Of a DNA stretch of 64,000 nucleotides, positions 1 through 12,898 are shown one piece after another. The stretch is from Streptomyces sp. AC1-42W. Lineage in GTDB: Bacteria > Actinomycetota > Actinomycetes > Streptomycetales > Streptomycetaceae. A program made the translations under genes and the position numbers. Location: contig NZ_QKWY01000001.1 in assembly GCF_003248355.1 (NCBI RefSeq), positions 2,748,001-2,812,000 on the forward strand, read 5' to 3'. The notes under the pieces are model-generated. The model was not told where the DNA came from. It saw only the letters and a program-made list of their open reading frames with translations, and made no database searches. The first letter of the stretch is position 1; each line of letters starts with the position of its first letter.

Positions 1-305
1 GCACCGATCTGCTGCCCCGCGCCTACCCGGTCCCCGACAGCCCGGCGGCCGCGTTCGGCGCCCGGCAGCGCGCCAGCTGGACCGTGCGGGTGCTGACCGG
101 GCTGCCCGTCGTCGCCTTCGCCGTCTCCGGCTTCGCGGACGGCCGCGCGAGCACCCCGCCCCAGCCCGCCGAACAGGCCGTGGCCGAAGGCGCCACGACC
201 GCCGCCGCGCAGGCCGGGCTCGGCCACGAGGCCAAGGGCCTGGCCGACCGCGTCGAGCGCGGGCTGCGCACCCGGATCGCCGACCTCACGGAGCAGCCGC
301 AATGA
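1..305 (+). CDS. C-terminal fragment of an unrecognised protein, truncated by the window edge
   Basis: The reading frame is open from base 3 and stops at 303-305. About 100 residues are visible. They include one short hydrophobic stretch (LTGLPVVAFAVSGFA) and then a hydrophilic helical tail rich in Ala, Glu and Arg. The stop overlaps the ATG of the next gene (ATGA), so it is probably co-transcribed and translationally coupled with the mycosin-like protease. That neighbour suggests a membrane or envelope protein, possibly tied to type VII secretion, but no family can be named from this fragment. Confidence 0.6.
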   Translation, partial: TDLLPRAYPVPDSPAAAFGARQRASWTVRVLTGLPVVAFAVSGFADGRASTPPQPAEQAVAEGATTAAAQAGLGHEAKGLADRVERGLRTRIADLTEQPQ

Positions 306-1498
306 CCCGTCGCGCCCGCCACCGCCTCCTCGGCGCCCTCTGTGCGGCCACGGCCCTCGCCCTGCTGCCCGCCACCCCCGCCGGCGCGGACACCATCCGG
401 GCCCAGCAGTGGGGCCTGACCGCCCTGCACACCGACCGGGCCTGGGAGACCACGCGCGGCAAGGGCGTCACCGTCGCCGTCGTGGACACCGGCGTGGACG
501 GCAGCCTGCCCGACCTGGCCGGCCAGGTCCTGCCCGGCAAGGACCTCATCGGCTTCGGCGCGGGGCGCGGCGACAAGGCGTGGGCCCGGCACGGCACCGC
601 CATGGCGGGGATCATCGCGGGCCGGGGCCACGGCAGCGGCCGTGCCGACGGCGTGCTCGGCATCGCGCCCGAGGCCAAGATCCTGCCCGTCCGGGTCATC
701 CTCGAAGCGAGCGACCCGGCCCGCGCCAAGGCCCGCAGGACCCGGGGCACCGCGCTCGCGGACGGCATCCGCTGGGCCGCCGACCACGGCGCCGACGTCA
801 TCAACCTCTCCCTCGGCGACGACAGCGAGTCCGCGCACCCCGAACCCGGCGAGGACGCCGCCGTCCAGTACGCGCTGGCCAAGGGCGCCGTGGTCGTCGC
901 CTCGGCCGGCAACGGGGGCGAGAAGGGCGACCACATCTCGTACCCCGCCGCCTATCCGGGGGTGATCGCCGCCACGGCCGTCGACCGGTACGGCACCCAC
1001 GCCTCGTTCTCCACCCGCCGCTGGTACGCCACCGTCAGCGCCCCCGGCGACGACATCGTCGTCCCGGCGCCCGACCGCAAGTACTACGTGGAGTGGGGCA
1101 CCTCGGCCGCCGCCGCGTTCGTCTCCGGCGCGGTCGCCCTCGTCAGGTCCGCGCACCCCGGCCTCTCGCCCGCGCAGATCAAGAAGCTCCTCACCGACAC
1201 CGCCCGCGACGCCCCGGCCGGCGGCCGCGACGACGCGCGCGGCTACGGGATCGTGGACCCGGCCGCGGCCATCGAGGCGGGCGGCCGGCCGCCCGCCGCC
1301 GACGCGCCCGGCGACTCCGCCCCGGCCGGCTACCGCAAGCGGTACTTCGGCGCCGGTCCCACGCCCGAACCCGGCGACGACGGCCCGGTCGGCCGGCTCG
1401 CCCCGGCGGCCGGCGGCCTCGGGGTGCTGCTGCTCGCGGCGGGCGCGCTGCTCTGGCGCACCCGCGACGGCCGCCCGCTGCGGGGCCGGACCCGCTGA
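302..1498 (+). CDS. Mycosin-like subtilisin (S8) serine protease, membrane-anchored
   Basis: This 398-residue protein has an Arg-rich N-terminus, a hydrophobic signal segment (about residues 8-28, ending near AGAD) and an S8 peptidase domain. The catalytic triad is visible: Asp in VAVVDTGVDG, His in ARHGTAMAGII and Ser in GTSAAAAFVSG. ASAGNGG supplies the oxyanion Asn. After a Pro/Gly-rich linker there is one C-terminal membrane helix (GLGVLLLAAGALLW) and a basic tail. Signal peptide, S8 domain and C-terminal anchor in that order is the layout of type VII secretion mycosins (MycP), which act on the outer face of the membrane. No EccB, EccC or EccD gene is visible, so a solitary mycosin-like housekeeping protease is possible. 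The start overlaps the upstream stop by 4 bases. Confidence 0.88.
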   Translation: MTRRARHRLLGALCAATALALLPATPAGADTIRAQQWGLTALHTDRAWETTRGKGVTVAVVDTGVDGSLPDLAGQVLPGKDLIGFGAGRGDKAWARHGTAMAGIIAGRGHGSGRADGVLGIAPEAKILPVRVILEASDPARAKARRTRGTALADGIRWAADHGADVINLSLGDDSESAHPEPGEDAAVQYALAKGAVVVASAGNGGEKGDHISYPAAYPGVIAATAVDRYGTHASFSTRRWYATVSAPGDDIVVPAPDRKYYVEWGTSAAAAFVSGAVALVRSAHPGLSPAQIKKLLTDTARDAPAGGRDDARGYGIVDPAAAIEAGGRPPAADAPGDSAPAGYRKRYFGAGPTPEPGDDGPVGRLAPAAGGLGVLLLAAGALLWRTRDGRPLRGRTR

Positions 1499-1533
1499 GC
1501 CGGGCGCGAACGCGGGGGCACTAGGCTCGACCC

Positions 1534-2262
1534 GTGGCGCAGAAGAACATCCCGGACCCCGGTTACTCCGACGACGACGGCACCGCCGACCCCGCCCTGG
1601 CCTCGGCGCTCGCCGCCTGGTCCGCGGACCGCAGCGCGGTCGCGCCGGTCCTCGAAGCCCTCAGCGGCGCCCGGCTCCTGGTGCCCGTGGTCGCCGTGCT
1701 CGGCGAGGTGGAGGAGGACGAGAACGGGCTGCGCCGCGAGAAGACCAGCGACATGGCGGTGCCCACCCTCCGGGCCGGCGACCGGTGCGCGCTGCCCGCC
1801 TTCACCTCCACCGCATCACTGGCCCGCTGGGACCCGCAGGCCCGCCCCGTCGCCGTACCGCTGCACCAGGCGCTCCAGGCCGCCGCGCACGAGAAGGCCG
1901 ACACCGTCGTACTGGACCTCGCGGGACCGGTGGCCTTCGAGCTGACCGGGGCCGCGCTGCGCGCCCTCGCCGAGGGCCGTACCAGCGCCGACCCGCTCGA
2001 CGACCCGGCCGTCACCGCGGCGGTGCGCGAGGCGGTCACCGCCGAGCCCGCCGTGCTCCGCGCCCATCTCGGCCCCGGCAGCGCCGACGGCACCCTGGCC
2101 CTGGTCCTGGCGGCGGACGCCGACCCGGCGGCGGCGGTCGGCCGCGTCGCCCGGTCGCTGGCCGCCCACGAGGTGCTGCGCGCCCGGCTGGTCCGGGGCC
2201 TGGACCTCGCGCTGCTGCCCGCGGACGCGGCCGCCCCCGGCGAGCCGCTGTTCACGCGCTGA
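1534..2262 (+). CDS. SseB-like protein
   Basis: This 242-residue protein starts at GTG 1534. Its middle part has the pattern of the SseB N-terminal domain: hydrophobic strands (LLVPVVAVLGE), then LPAFTSTASLARWDP, then a strand before a helix ending in VPLHQAL. The C-terminal part is Ala-rich and carries no recognisable motif. SseB-domain proteins are common single-copy proteins in Streptomyces. The name comes from a Salmonella secretion protein, and the actinobacterial role is unknown. It lies 35 bases after the protease gene and may share its transcript. There are no signal peptide or membrane segments, so it is probably cytoplasmic. Confidence 0.75.
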   Translation: MAQKNIPDPGYSDDDGTADPALASALAAWSADRSAVAPVLEALSGARLLVPVVAVLGEVEEDENGLRREKTSDMAVPTLRAGDRCALPAFTSTASLARWDPQARPVAVPLHQALQAAAHEKADTVVLDLAGPVAFELTGAALRALAEGRTSADPLDDPAVTAAVREAVTAEPAVLRAHLGPGSADGTLALVLAADADPAAAVGRVARSLAAHEVLRARLVRGLDLALLPADAAAPGEPLFTR

Positions 2263-2340
2263 GCGCGGACGGGGGCCCGCCGGGGGCGGCGAGGGCGGTG
2301 GGTCTCAGCCGAGGGCCGGGTTTCAGCCGAGGGCCGGGTC

Positions 2341-2703
2341 TCAGCCGAAGACCGGGCCGGTGTACTTCTCGCCCGGACCGTGGCCCGGCTCGTCCGGGAC
2401 GAGCGAGGCCTCGCGGAAGGCCAGCTGGAGGGACTTGAGGCCGTCGCGCAGCGGGGCGGCGTGGAACGAGCTGATCTCCGTGGTGCTCGCGTCCAGCAGG
2501 CCGGCCAGCGCGTGGACCAGCTTGCGGGCCTCGTCCAGGTCCTTGTGGTCGTCGCCGTCCTCGGTCAGGCCGAGCTTGACGGCGGCGGCGCTCATCAGGT
2601 TGACGGCGACCGTCACGATCACCTCGACGGCGGGCACCTCCGCGATGTCGCGGGCCATCTCGTCGAAGCCGGGGGAAGTACTGCTGGGGGTCGCGTCACT
2701 CAT
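2341..2703 (-). CDS. DUF1844 family protein
   Basis: This 120-residue acidic protein reads leftward from an ATG at 2703. The central segment EVIVTVAVNLMSAAAVKLGL followed by a helical DEARKLVHALAGLLDAS region matches DUF1844, a small helical family. In actinomycetes this gene lies next to, and divergent from, infC, as it does here. The function is not established. There are no catalytic motifs and no signal peptide. The intergenic space to infC (2704-3089) holds the infC promoter and leader. Confidence 0.82.
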   Translation of the reverse strand: MSDATPSSTSPGFDEMARDIAEVPAVEVIVTVAVNLMSAAAVKLGLTEDGDDHKDLDEARKLVHALAGLLDASTTEISSFHAAPLRDGLKSLQLAFREASLVPDEPGHGPGEKYTGPVFG

Positions 2704-2764
2704 GCGTCTTACGATAGGCCCACGGAAGCGGCCCTCCGCGCGCGGGAGCGGCCGCGCCACCGGG

Positions 2765-2794
2765 TTGGTGCCCGCTCGGCCGAGCTGCTAACCT
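2765..2794 (+). promoter_or_regulatory. Candidate infC operon promoter
   Basis: TTGGTG (2765-2770) and TAACCT (2789-2794) are separated by 18 bases, close to a housekeeping sigma consensus. A transcript starting here would have a leader of nearly 300 nt before infC. That long leader is consistent with attenuation control of this operon. Inferred from motif match only. Confidence 0.4.
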
Positions 2795-2973
2795 TGTGTA
2801 ACGACCGGCTGGGCAGCTATGTGCCCGGCCCACAAGTGGAGGCTCCGTTCTCCCACCTGGCCGTCCTGGGGACGGCGGGTCACCGGTCAGGTGGTGCCCA
2901 TCGTTCCGTACGGACGATGGAGCCGCCCGATGCGCCCCGCGGTACGCCGTGGCGGTGTTCCGGTTTTTCAGGA

Positions 2974-3007
2974 GCCCCGCCTGTGTCCCGTCCGGGGCAT
3001 TTTTGTT
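2974..3007 (+). promoter_or_regulatory. Terminator-like attenuator in the infC leader
   Basis: GCCCCG (2974-2979) pairs with CGGGGC (2993-2998) and is followed by ATTTTTGTT. This is an intrinsic-terminator shape about 85 bases upstream of infC. T-runs of this kind are rare in Streptomyces. Placed in the leader of infC-rpmI-rplT, it suggests transcription attenuation, as known for IF3/L20 leaders in other bacteria. The regulator is not visible. Confidence 0.6.
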
Positions 3008-3089
3008 GTCCCGGCACGGTTGGTCTGTCTGAAACAGACGTTACGCGGCTGTCCGCCAGGCGGTCGCGTGGTGCTACCGAGGAGGATCC

Positions 3090-3746
3090 ATCAGCGCCGA
3101 GCCCCGCATCAACGACCGGATTCGCGTGCCCGAGGTACGACTTGTCGGTCCCAGTGGCGAGCAGGTCGGGATCGTGCCGCTTGCCAAGGCCCTGGAACTC
3201 GCACAGGAGTACGACCTCGACCTGGTCGAGGTGGCGGCTACCGCCCGTCCGCCCGTGTGCAAGCTCATGGACTACGGGAAGTTCAAGTACGAGTCGGCCA
3301 TGAAGGCCCGTGAGGCGCGCAAGAACCAGGCGCACACGGTCATCAAGGAGATGAAGCTCCGGCCGAAGATCGACCCGCACGACTATGACACCAAGAAGGG
3401 TCACGTCGTCCGGTTCCTCAAGCAGGGCGACAAGGTCAAGATCACGATCATGTTCCGCGGTCGTGAGCAGTCCCGCCCCGAACTGGGCTTCCGGCTGCTC
3501 CAGCGGCTCGCTTCGGACGTGGAGGAACTCGGCTTCATCGAGTCCAACCCGAAGCAGGACGGCCGGAACATGATCATGGTTCTGGGCCCGCACAAGAAGA
3601 AGACCGAAGCCATGGCCGAGGCCCGCGAGGCCCAGGCCGCCCGCAAGGCGGAGCGCCAGGGGAACAACACCCCCGACGCCGAGCCCGCGGCGAAGGCGCC
3701 CGAGGCGGCGCCCGAGGCCGAGGCCGAGACCCCTTCCGAGGCGTGA
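3090..3746 (+). CDS. infC: Translation initiation factor IF-3
   Basis: IF-3 binds the 30S subunit, keeps it apart from 50S and checks initiator tRNA and start-codon pairing. The 218-residue product has the conserved N-terminal block [13 protein letters not shown], the linker and the C-terminal domain ([22 protein letters not shown]), followed by an Ala/Glu-rich tail of about 35 residues typical of actinobacteria. I place the start at ATC 3090. AGGAGG ends 4 bases upstream, and no ATG, GTG or TTG lies in frame upstream of it. The next candidate, GTG 3126, would remove the conserved INDRIR segment. A near-cognate ATC start fits the autoregulation known for infC, where IF-3 discriminates against its own AUU/AUC start. 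It is first in the infC-rpmI-rplT operon. Confidence 0.96.
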   Translation: MSAEPRINDRIRVPEVRLVGPSGEQVGIVPLAKALELAQEYDLDLVEVAATARPPVCKLMDYGKFKYESAMKAREARKNQAHTVIKEMKLRPKIDPHDYDTKKGHVVRFLKQGDKVKITIMFRGREQSRPELGFRLLQRLASDVEELGFIESNPKQDGRNMIMVLGPHKKKTEAMAEAREAQAARKAERQGNNTPDAEPAAKAPEAAPEAEAETPSEA

Positions 3747-3866
3747 CCTCCGGGGGATGCCATCCAGGCACCCCCGGAACCCCCCGGAAGCCCATGAAGA
3801 TCTGACGCCCCTGCGTTCCGGTGCCCGCACCGAGAGGGGCGCCACTGACGAGGAGAGAACGGCGCG

Positions 3867-4061
3867 ATGCCGAAGAACAAGACGCACAGCGGTGCCAGCA
3901 AGCGCTTCAAGATCACCGGCTCCGGCAAGGTGCTGCGCGAGAGGGCCGGCAAGCGCCACCTGCTCGAGCACAAGTCGTCCAAGAAGACGCGTTCGCTGAC
4001 CGGTACGGTCGTCGCGGCTCCGGCCGACGCCAAGAAGGTCAAGAAGCTTCTCGGCAAGTGA
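3867..4061 (+). CDS. rpmI: 50S ribosomal protein L35
   Basis: This 64-residue, strongly basic protein has the L35 signature from its first residues ([15 protein letters not shown]) through [12 protein letters not shown] to the lysine-rich C-terminus. It is a structural protein of the large subunit. A Shine-Dalgarno (GAGGAGAG) precedes the ATG. It lies between infC and rplT, the standard operon order, so it shares control by the infC leader. Confidence 0.98.
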   Translation: MPKNKTHSGASKRFKITGSGKVLRERAGKRHLLEHKSSKKTRSLTGTVVAAPADAKKVKKLLGK

Positions 4062-4168
4062 GGCCGCGGTCCCCGGTGAGTCCGGGGACACGCCCTCCAT
4101 CCGACCGGGACCCAATCGTTTCCGGGCCGTGTGAGTACGACCACGGCCCCGCTACAAGGAGTTAACAA

Positions 4169-4552
4169 GTGGCACGCGTCAAGCGGGCAGTCAACGCCCA
4201 CAAGAAGCGCCGGGCGATCCTCGAGCAGGCCAGCGGCTACCGCGGTCAGCGTTCGCGCCTGTACCGCAAGGCCAAGGAGCAGGTCACCCACTCCCTGGTC
4301 TACAACTACAACGACCGCAAGAAGCGCAAGGGCGACTTCCGTCAGCTCTGGATCCAGCGCATCAACGCGGCCGCCCGCCAGAACGGCATGACGTACAACC
4401 GCCTCATCCAGGGTCTCAAGGCCGCCAACATCGAGGTGGACCGCAAGATCCTGGCCGAGCTCGCGGTCAACGACGCCAACGCGTTCGCCGCCCTCGTCGA
4501 GGCCGCTCAGAAGGCCCTCCCGAGCGACGTCAACGCCCCGAAGGCCGCCTGA
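4169..4552 (+). CDS. rplT: 50S ribosomal protein L20
   Basis: This 127-residue basic protein starts at GTG 4169, with AAGGAG 8 bases upstream. Its N-terminal [16 protein letters not shown] and later [21 protein letters not shown] are diagnostic of L20, an early 23S rRNA-binding assembly protein. In other bacteria L20 represses its operon by binding the leader RNA. Whether it acts on the leader upstream of infC here cannot be told from sequence. Confidence 0.98.
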   Translation: MARVKRAVNAHKKRRAILEQASGYRGQRSRLYRKAKEQVTHSLVYNYNDRKKRKGDFRQLWIQRINAAARQNGMTYNRLIQGLKAANIEVDRKILAELAVNDANAFAALVEAAQKALPSDVNAPKAA

Positions 4553-4579
4553 CCCAGGCCGCTCTTCCAGGCATTCCCG

Positions 4580-4614
4580 CCGGACCCGCAGGCGCCCGCC
4601 GTCTGCGGGTCCGG
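4580..4614 (+). terminator. Terminator-like hairpin after rplT
   Basis: CCGGACCCGCAG (4580-4591) is perfectly complementary to CTGCGGGTCCGG (4603-4614), giving a 12-bp stem with an 11-base loop directly after rplT. The T-run is short (GTGCGTT), as is usual in Streptomyces. Confidence 0.65.
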
Positions 4615-4709
4615 TGCGTTGCGCCCCCTCGCCGGGCCGGTCCGGCGTGCCACGGCCGGGGCGCGGCACGACACCGGACCTTCGTCACGCAGAGAGGCTC
4701 CTCGCCGAC

Positions 4710-5552
<843 letters not shown>

Positions 5553-5676
5553 CCCCGTCCGCGCGCTCCCGCTTCGACGGAGAGCCCCCGTAGGGTGTCG
5601 CTGTGTCACCGGCGACTAGTAGGGTGGCCAACTCGGGGGCAGGCCCACTGCATTGGTTCGAGAGGTGGGGTCCGGA

Positions 5677-8097
<2,421 letters not shown>

Positions 8098-8098
<1 letters not shown>

Positions 8099-10608
8099 TG
8101 CGCGTCCCGCTTTCCTGGCTGCGGGAATACGTCGACCTGCCGGCCACCGAGACCGGCCGCGACGTGCAGACCAAGCTCATCGCCCTGGGCCTGGAGGTCG
8201 AGACGGTCGAGCGGACCGGCGCCGGCCTCACCGGCCCCCTGGTCGTCGGACAGGTGCTGACCATCGAGGAGCTGGAGGGCTTCAAGAAGCCGATCCGCTT
8301 CTGCACCGTCGACGTCGGCACCGCCAACGGCACCGGCGAGCCGCAGGAGATCGTCTGCGGCGCCCGCAACTTCTCCGTGGGCGACAAGGTCGTCGTGGTC
8401 CTGCCCGGCGCCGTGCTCCCCGGCGACTTCGCGATCGCCGCCCGCAAGACGTACGGCAAGACCTCGCACGGCATGATCTGCTCGTCCGACGAGCTGGGCA
8501 TGGGCGACGACGGCACGCACGGCATCATCGTGCTCCCCCCGGAGCACGAGGTCGGCACCGACGCCATCGAGCTGCTGGAACTCGTCGACGAGGTCCTGGA
8601 CATCGCCGTCACGCCCGACCGCGGCTACTGCCTGTCGATGCGCGGCGTCGCCCGCGAGGCCGCCACCGCCTACGGCCTGCCGCTGCGCGACCCGGCCCTG
8701 CTGGACGTGCCCGCGCCCAACGCGTACGGCTACCCGGTCGAGGTCGCCGACCCGATCGGCTGCTCCCGCTTCACCGCGCGCACGGTCGTCGGGCTCCAGC
8801 CCGAGGCCCGTACCCCGATCTGGATGCAGCGCCGGCTCCAGAAGGCGGGCATGCGGCCCATCTCGCTCGCCGTGGACGTCACCAACTACGTGATGCTCGA
8901 ACTCGGCCAGCCGCTGCACGCCTACGACCGGACCCGCATCGACGGTCCGATCGGGGTGCGCCGCGCCGAGCGGGGCGAGAAGCTCACCACGCTCGACGGC
9001 GCCGTGCGCGTCCTGGACGCCGGCGACCTCGTCATCACCGACAACCGCGGCCCCATCGGCCTCGCGGGCGTCATGGGCGGCGCCGACACGGAGATCGCCG
9101 ACGCGGCCGAGGGCGCGCACACCTCCGAGGTCGTCATCGAGGCCGCGCACTTCGACGCGATCTCGATCGCCCGCACCGCCCGCCGCCACAAGCTGCCCTC
9201 CGAGGCGTCCAAGCGCTTCGAGCGCGGCGTGGACCCGCAGGCCGCCGCCGCGGCCGCCCAGCGCACCGTGGACCTGCTGGTCCTGCTCGCCGGCGGCACC
9301 GCCGAGGCGGGCGTCACCGAGGTCACCGCCCCCTCCGCGCCCCGCACCATCACGATGGCGGCCGACCACCCCGACAAGGTCGCCGGTGTCTCCTACGGCC
9401 GCGAGGCCGTCGTCCGCCGCCTCCAGGAGGTCGGCTGCGACGTCTACGGGCAGGACGAGCTCCTGGTCACCACGCCGTCCTGGCGCCCCGACCTCACCGA
9501 GCCCAACGACCTGGCCGAAGAGGTCATCCGCCTGGAGGGCTACGAGAACCTGCCCTCCACGCTGCCGACCCCGCCCTCCGGCCGCGGCCTCACCGACCGC
9601 CAGCGGCTGCACCGCCGCGTCGGCCGGGCCCTCGCGGGCGCGGGCTACGTCGAGGCGCTGAGCTACCCGTTCATCGGCGAAACCGTCCTCGACCAGCTCG
9701 GCCTGGACGCGGACGACGCCCGCCGCCGCACGGTGAAGCTCGTCAACCCGCTCTCCGACGAGGAGCCCTCGCTGCGCACCACGCTGCTGCCGGGCCTCCT
9801 CGGCGCACTGCGGCGCAACGACGGCCGCGGCAGCCACGACCTCGCCCTCTTCGAGACCGGCCTCGTCTTCAGGCCCACCGGCCAGGAGACCGAGCCCGTC
9901 CGGCTGCCCGTCGACCGGCGCCCCTCGGACGAGGAGGTCGCCTCGCTCGACGCCGGGCTGCCGCACCAGCCGCGCCGCGCCGCCGTCGTTCTCGCCGGCG
10001 CCCGCGAGCAGGCCGGCTGGTGGGGCAAGGGCCGCCCCGCCGACTGGGCGGACTCCGTCGAGGCGGCGCGCACCGTCGCCCGCGAGGCCGGGGTCGAGGT
10101 CATCGTGCGCGCCGACCGGCACGCCCCGTGGCACCCGGGCCGCTGCGCCGCGCTGTACGTGACGGTCGCCGGCCGGGAGACCCTGTTCGGACACGCGGGC
10201 GAGCTGCACCCGCGCGTCGTCAAGGAGCTGCACCTGCCCGAGCGCACCTGCGCCATGGAGATCGACCTCGACATCCTGGAGCAGGCCGCGGACGGCGTCC
10301 TGCGGGCCCCGCGGATCTCCGCCTTCCCGGTCGCCACCCAGGACGTCGCCCTGGTCGTCGGCCGGGACGTGCCCGCCGCCGACGTGGAGCGGGCGCTCCG
10401 CGAGGGCGCGGGCGAACTCCTGGAGTCGCTGCGGCTGTTCGACGTCTTCACCGGCGAGCAGATCGGCGAGGGCAGCAAGTCCCTGGCGTACGCGCTGCGC
10501 TTCCGCGCCGCCGACCGCACACTGACGGTGGACGAGGCGAGCGCCGCCCGTGACGCGGCGGTGGCCCTGGCCGCCGAGCGTACGGGCGCGGTCCTGCGCG
10601 GGGCGTAG
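8098..10608 (+). CDS. pheT: Phenylalanyl-tRNA synthetase beta subunit
   Basis: This 836-residue protein is the non-catalytic, tRNA-binding and editing subunit. It begins with [15 protein letters not shown] and an OB-fold EMAP-like domain ([27 protein letters not shown]). B3/B4 editing modules follow ([15 protein letters not shown] lies in the B3/4 region), then B5 ([31 protein letters not shown]) split over two runs, and a C-terminal ferredoxin-like anticodon-binding domain ([35 protein letters not shown]). Length is normal for the family. The start overlaps the pheS stop. Confidence 0.98.
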
Positions 10609-10624
10609 TCCCGCATCGCGTGAA

Positions 10625-10659
10625 GGAGGGGCGTATCCGGCCACCGGATACGCCCCTCC
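10625..10659 (+). terminator. Intrinsic terminator after pheT
   Basis: A perfect 16-bp inverted repeat (GGAGGGGCGTATCCGG, 10625-10640, with its complement at 10644-10659) with a 3-base loop begins 17 bases after the pheT stop. It lacks a long T-run, as usual in this GC class. The rest of the 10609-10915 gap shows no gene. Confidence 0.85.
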
Positions 10660-10915
10660 TGTGTGCTCGCCCCGTCCGCCCCCGCCGTGGAGTGTCGGGC
10701 AGGCCGGCGGGGAGGATCGCGCGGATACGGGCCACCCCGCTGTACGAGGGGGAGCGGACGACCCGTCCGCGTCCGGCGAGGCATCCATTCAAGCGAGCCC
10801 CCGGCCCGTCCGGCAGCGTGCGCGACGGGACGGTTCGGGCATTGCGTTCACACCCCGTGTGAATCGTGCTCCACTGGGGCGACACGTCCAGGCGTGCCGA
10901 ACCACCGGAGGGGAC

Positions 10916-12265
10916 ATGGCGGCAAGGGAGCCCAACACCGCGCTGGAGGCCCTGATCGAGGAGGCGGGCGTCTCCCGGGCCGGACTGGCCGGCCGGGTGA
11001 ACCGGGCCGGCCGTGCGCGCGGGCTGTCCCTGCGCTACGAACACACCGCCGTCGCCCGCTGGTTGAAGGGCCAGCGGCCGCGCGGCCAGGTGCCGGACCT
11101 GATCTGCGAGGTGCTCGGCGCCAGACTGCGCCGGACCATCTCCCTGGACGACATCGGGATGGCGCTGCCCGACGCCCACGCGCCCGCCGGGGACTCCTCG
11201 CTCACCCACTTCGTCGAGCGGGCCACCGCCGTATGGCGCTCGGACGCCCGGCAGCGCCCGTATGTCGTCGCCGCCCCGGCCGTCACCGGGACCACGGCCG
11301 TGATGCCCGTCTGGGAATGGGAGAACCCGCCGGAGGACGGCGATGTGTCGCGCGGCGGCCCGGCCCGCGTCGGCGCCGCCGACATGTCAACTCTGCGGGC
11401 CGCCCGGGACCATTACGAACTGATGTACCGCAGGACGGGCGGGATCGCGACGCGCCCCCGCGTCGTCGGCTTCCTCAACGCCGGCGCGGCCCCGCTGCTG
11501 CGCGGCGGCTACAGCGATGCGACGGGCCGTCAACTGCACCGCACGACGGGCGCGCTGGTGGCCGTGGCGGGCATCTGCGCCTACGACTCCGACGCGCACG
11601 GCCTGGCCCAGCGCTACTTCCACCAGGCGCTGCGCCTGGCCAAGGCCAGCGGGGACCGGGGCTTCGGCGGCTATGTGATCGCGCTCCTGGTCAACCAGTC
11701 GCTGTTCCTCGCCGAGTACCGCCAGTCCGTCGCCTTCGCGCAGGCGGCCCTGCGGACGGCCGGGCACGAGATCACCCCCGCGCTCGCCGCCGATCTGCAC
11801 GCGATGCAGGCCAAGGCGTATGCCCGGCTCGGGGACCGGGCGAGCGCGCTGGAGTGCATCGGCCGCGCCGAGTCGGAGGCCGCGCGCATCCGGCCGGGCC
11901 GCGAGCCGGACGAGACGGGATACGTCCAGCCGGGCCTGGTGGACGTCCAGGTGGCGGAGGCGCTGCTGAACCTCGGGGACCTGCCGGCCGCCCGCAGGCA
12001 CGCGGTGGCGGCGGTGCGCACGCCCGCGCACGACCGGGGCCGGGTCCACCGGCTGGCCGTCCTCACCGCGGTCGAGCTGCGCCGGGGCGAGGCGGACCGG
12101 GCGGCGGCCACCGCGACGGAGATGGCGGACCGGGCCCTGGGCATGGAGTCGCGGCGGCTGCGCGACCGGCTGCGGGCGGTCCGTGCCGAGCTGCTGGCCA
12201 GCGGGAGCGCCGAGGCGGAACGGGCCGCCGAACGCGTGGCGGAGGCCCTGCGCGTACCGCTGTGA
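10916..12265 (+). CDS. HTH/TPR-type transcriptional regulator
   Basis: This 449-residue protein has an N-terminal helix-turn-helix region (about residues 5-70: ALIEEAGVSRAGLAGRVN, then HTAVARWLKGQRPRG). A long helical region with tetratricopeptide-like repeats follows (AQRYFHQALRLAKASGD, SVAFAQAALRTAG, LLNLGDLPAARRHAVAAV). This matches the large Streptomyces family of cytoplasmic regulators that pair an XRE-like head with a TPR sensor tail. The ligand is unknown. GGAGGGG lies just before ATG 10916, and there is no membrane segment. A NUDIX hydrolase gene follows in the same direction and may be co-transcribed. Confidence 0.85.
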   Translation: MAAREPNTALEALIEEAGVSRAGLAGRVNRAGRARGLSLRYEHTAVARWLKGQRPRGQVPDLICEVLGARLRRTISLDDIGMALPDAHAPAGDSSLTHFVERATAVWRSDARQRPYVVAAPAVTGTTAVMPVWEWENPPEDGDVSRGGPARVGAADMSTLRAARDHYELMYRRTGGIATRPRVVGFLNAGAAPLLRGGYSDATGRQLHRTTGALVAVAGICAYDSDAHGLAQRYFHQALRLAKASGDRGFGGYVIALLVNQSLFLAEYRQSVAFAQAALRTAGHEITPALAADLHAMQAKAYARLGDRASALECIGRAESEAARIRPGREPDETGYVQPGLVDVQVAEALLNLGDLPAARRHAVAAVRTPAHDRGRVHRLAVLTAVELRRGEADRAAATATEMADRALGMESRRLRDRLRAVRAELLASGSAEAERAAERVAEALRVPL

Positions 12266-12314
12266 GCGCCATCTGCTGCGATACCGCCACCTACGAACAG
12301 AAGGTGGCAGAACC

Positions 12315-12845
12315 GTGCAGTGGACGAACCTGAATGAGCAACCCGTGTATGAGAACCGCTGGTTCCGGGTCAATCTGGCCGATGTCGAGCTGCCGGACGG
12401 TGCCCGGCTCGACCACTACGTCATCCGGCAGCGCCCGGTGGCGGCGGCCACCGTCGTCAACGAGGCCAATGAGGCGCTGCTGCTGTGGCGGCACCGCTTC
12501 ATCACCGGAAGCTGGGGCTGGGAACTGGCGGCCGGCGTCGTGGAGGACGACGAACCGCCGGTGCGGGCGGCGGCGCGCGAGATGGAGGAGGAGACCGGCT
12601 GGCGGCCCGGCCCGCTGCGCCCGCTGCTGACCGTGGAGCCGTCCAACGGCCTCAGCGACGCCCGGCACCACTTCTACTGGGGCGAGGAGGCGGAGTGGAC
12701 GGGCGAGCCGTGCGACGCCTTCGAGTCCTCGCGCCGCGCGTGGATACCGCTGAAACTGGTCCCGGACCTGATCGGCCGCGGCGAGGTCCCGGCCGCGGGC
12801 ATGGCGGCCGGACTGATGATGCTGCACCACTTACGGCTCGGCTGA
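12315..12845 (+). CDS. NUDIX hydrolase
   Basis: This 176-residue protein contains a NUDIX box: GVVEDDEPPVRAAAREMEEE continuing TGW, that is GX5EX7REUXEEXGU with an acceptable first spacing. The Glu cluster in REMEEETG supplies metal binding. The opening (ENRWFRVNLADVELPDGARLD) resembles ADP-ribose pyrophosphatase-like members, so a nucleoside-diphosphate-linked substrate is likely, but specificity is not readable. It is the last intact core gene before the CRISPR island. The start at GTG 12315 has AGGTGG upstream. Confidence 0.9.
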   Translation: MQWTNLNEQPVYENRWFRVNLADVELPDGARLDHYVIRQRPVAAATVVNEANEALLLWRHRFITGSWGWELAAGVVEDDEPPVRAAAREMEEETGWRPGPLRPLLTVEPSNGLSDARHHFYWGEEAEWTGEPCDAFESSRRAWIPLKLVPDLIGRGEVPAAGMAAGLMMLHHLRLG

Positions 12846-12898
12846 GCCGCGCCGGTACGTGCGGGGACCGCGCGGCCCCCGCAGGTACCGGCCGCGAG

